DNA of 5,844 nucleotides from positions 1-5,844 of the forward strand of contig JAKFUW010000019.1 in assembly GCA_021732545.1 (NCBI GenBank). The letters run 5' to 3'. The stretch is from Alphaproteobacteria bacterium (GTDB lineage: Bacteria > Pseudomonadota > Alphaproteobacteria > Rickettsiales > UBA3002). Each line of letters starts with the position of its first letter. Position 1 is the first letter of the stretch. Shown one piece after another: positions 5,568-5,844 of this stretch. Both the position numbers and the translations under genes were made by a program. The notes beneath the pieces were generated by a model, which did not search any database, was not told the DNA's origin, and saw nothing but the letters and a program-made list of their open reading frames with translations.

Positions 5568-5834
5568 CTAAATCGCCATAATCTGCAGCACACAATCGGT
5601 GTTAGCTTGGGCTGTGGCGGTGCGCGCCACCTCATCCATCACCGCGATTTCGCCGAACATCTCGCCTGATTTTAAAATGGCGAGTTGTTCGCGGGTGCCA
5701 TCATCATGTTCTTTGATGATCGCCACCTCACCGCTTTTGATAATATACGCATGATCGCCCGGATAGCCTTGGCGAAAGATCACAGACCCAGCGCTGAAGG
5801 ATGTGGTATTGGAAGAAAAAACGGACTTAGACAT
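5568..5834 (-). CDS. Cyclic-nucleotide-binding domain protein, C-terminally shortened
   Basis: This 88-residue protein is a CRP-like cNMP-binding fold. Beta strands run from about 11; GDHAYIIKSGEVAII (26-40) is the classic glycine-containing turn. GEMFGEIAVMDEVARTATAQA (57-77) is the phosphate-binding cassette, with Glu62 (ribose contact) and Arg71 (phosphate contact) both present. The protein stops at CVLQIMAI, right after the last beta strand, whereas the fold normally continues about 30 residues into the helix that closes over the nucleotide. No DNA-binding or transporter domain is attached. It is therefore either a degraded remnant or an unusually minimal domain. The stop abuts a run of eight C (plus strand) and the repeat at 5487-5558, which suggests damage from rearrangement. 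Only ten bases upstream are visible, without a clear ribosome site. Confidence 0.8.
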   Translation of the reverse strand: MSKSVFSSNTTSFSAGSVIFRQGYPGDHAYIIKSGEVAIIKEHDDGTREQLAILKSGEMFGEIAVMDEVARTATAQANTDCVLQIMAI

Positions 5835-5844
5835 GGATTAAAAT

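Noticed and set aside
5561..5568. Run of eight C as a phase-variation slip site for the cNMP-binding gene
   Set aside because: Read on the minus strand, the run follows the stop codon, so a length change would not alter the product's frame.

Overview
The window looks like chromosomal DNA from a Gram-negative proteobacterium. The evidence is an outer-membrane beta-barrel protein with a cleavable signal peptide and terminal Phe, a CHASE2-type class III cyclase, and GTCAT...ATGAC-type palindromic repeats. An alphaproteobacterium is my best guess, but this rests on general impression and no marker gene is present. No rRNA, tRNA, CRISPR array, transposase or phage gene was seen.

Layout, left to right. 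Positions 1-2235 (minus) hold most of a membrane-anchored CHASE2 adenylate cyclase whose 3' end runs off the window. Positions 2281-2871 (minus) hold a toxin-first HigB/HigA-type toxin-antitoxin pair with a near-consensus promoter and an overlapping operator palindrome. Positions 2872-3179 hold that promoter, a two-hairpin repeat and a pair of DnaA-box-like sites. Positions 3180-4622 (plus) hold the only forward-strand gene, a TPR plus beta-barrel outer-membrane protein resembling Slam/DUF560. Positions 4623-4749 are a convergent intergenic gap filled by a second two-hairpin repeat. Positions 4750-5399 (minus) hold a VapB/VapC pair with two tandem operator palindromes upstream. Positions 5487-5558 hold a palindromic repeat, and 5568-5834 (minus) encode a shortened cyclic-nucleotide-binding domain.

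How the genes may work together. The cyclase would make cAMP at the inner membrane, and the cNMP-binding fragment could have been a reader of that signal, but it lacks the C-terminal helix of the fold. The higBA pair lies 45 bases upstream of the cyclase on the same strand with no visible terminator, so co-transcription is possible. Two toxin-antitoxin modules and four palindromic repeats in under 6 kb suggest an accessory or rearranged region.

The most interesting observation is a palindromic repeat family seen twice. One copy (15-106) is read in frame as about 32 residues of the cyclase C-terminal region, as Rickettsia palindromic elements do. The other (5487-5558) lies just beyond the end of the shortened cNMP-binding gene. 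I see no convincing wholly new system.
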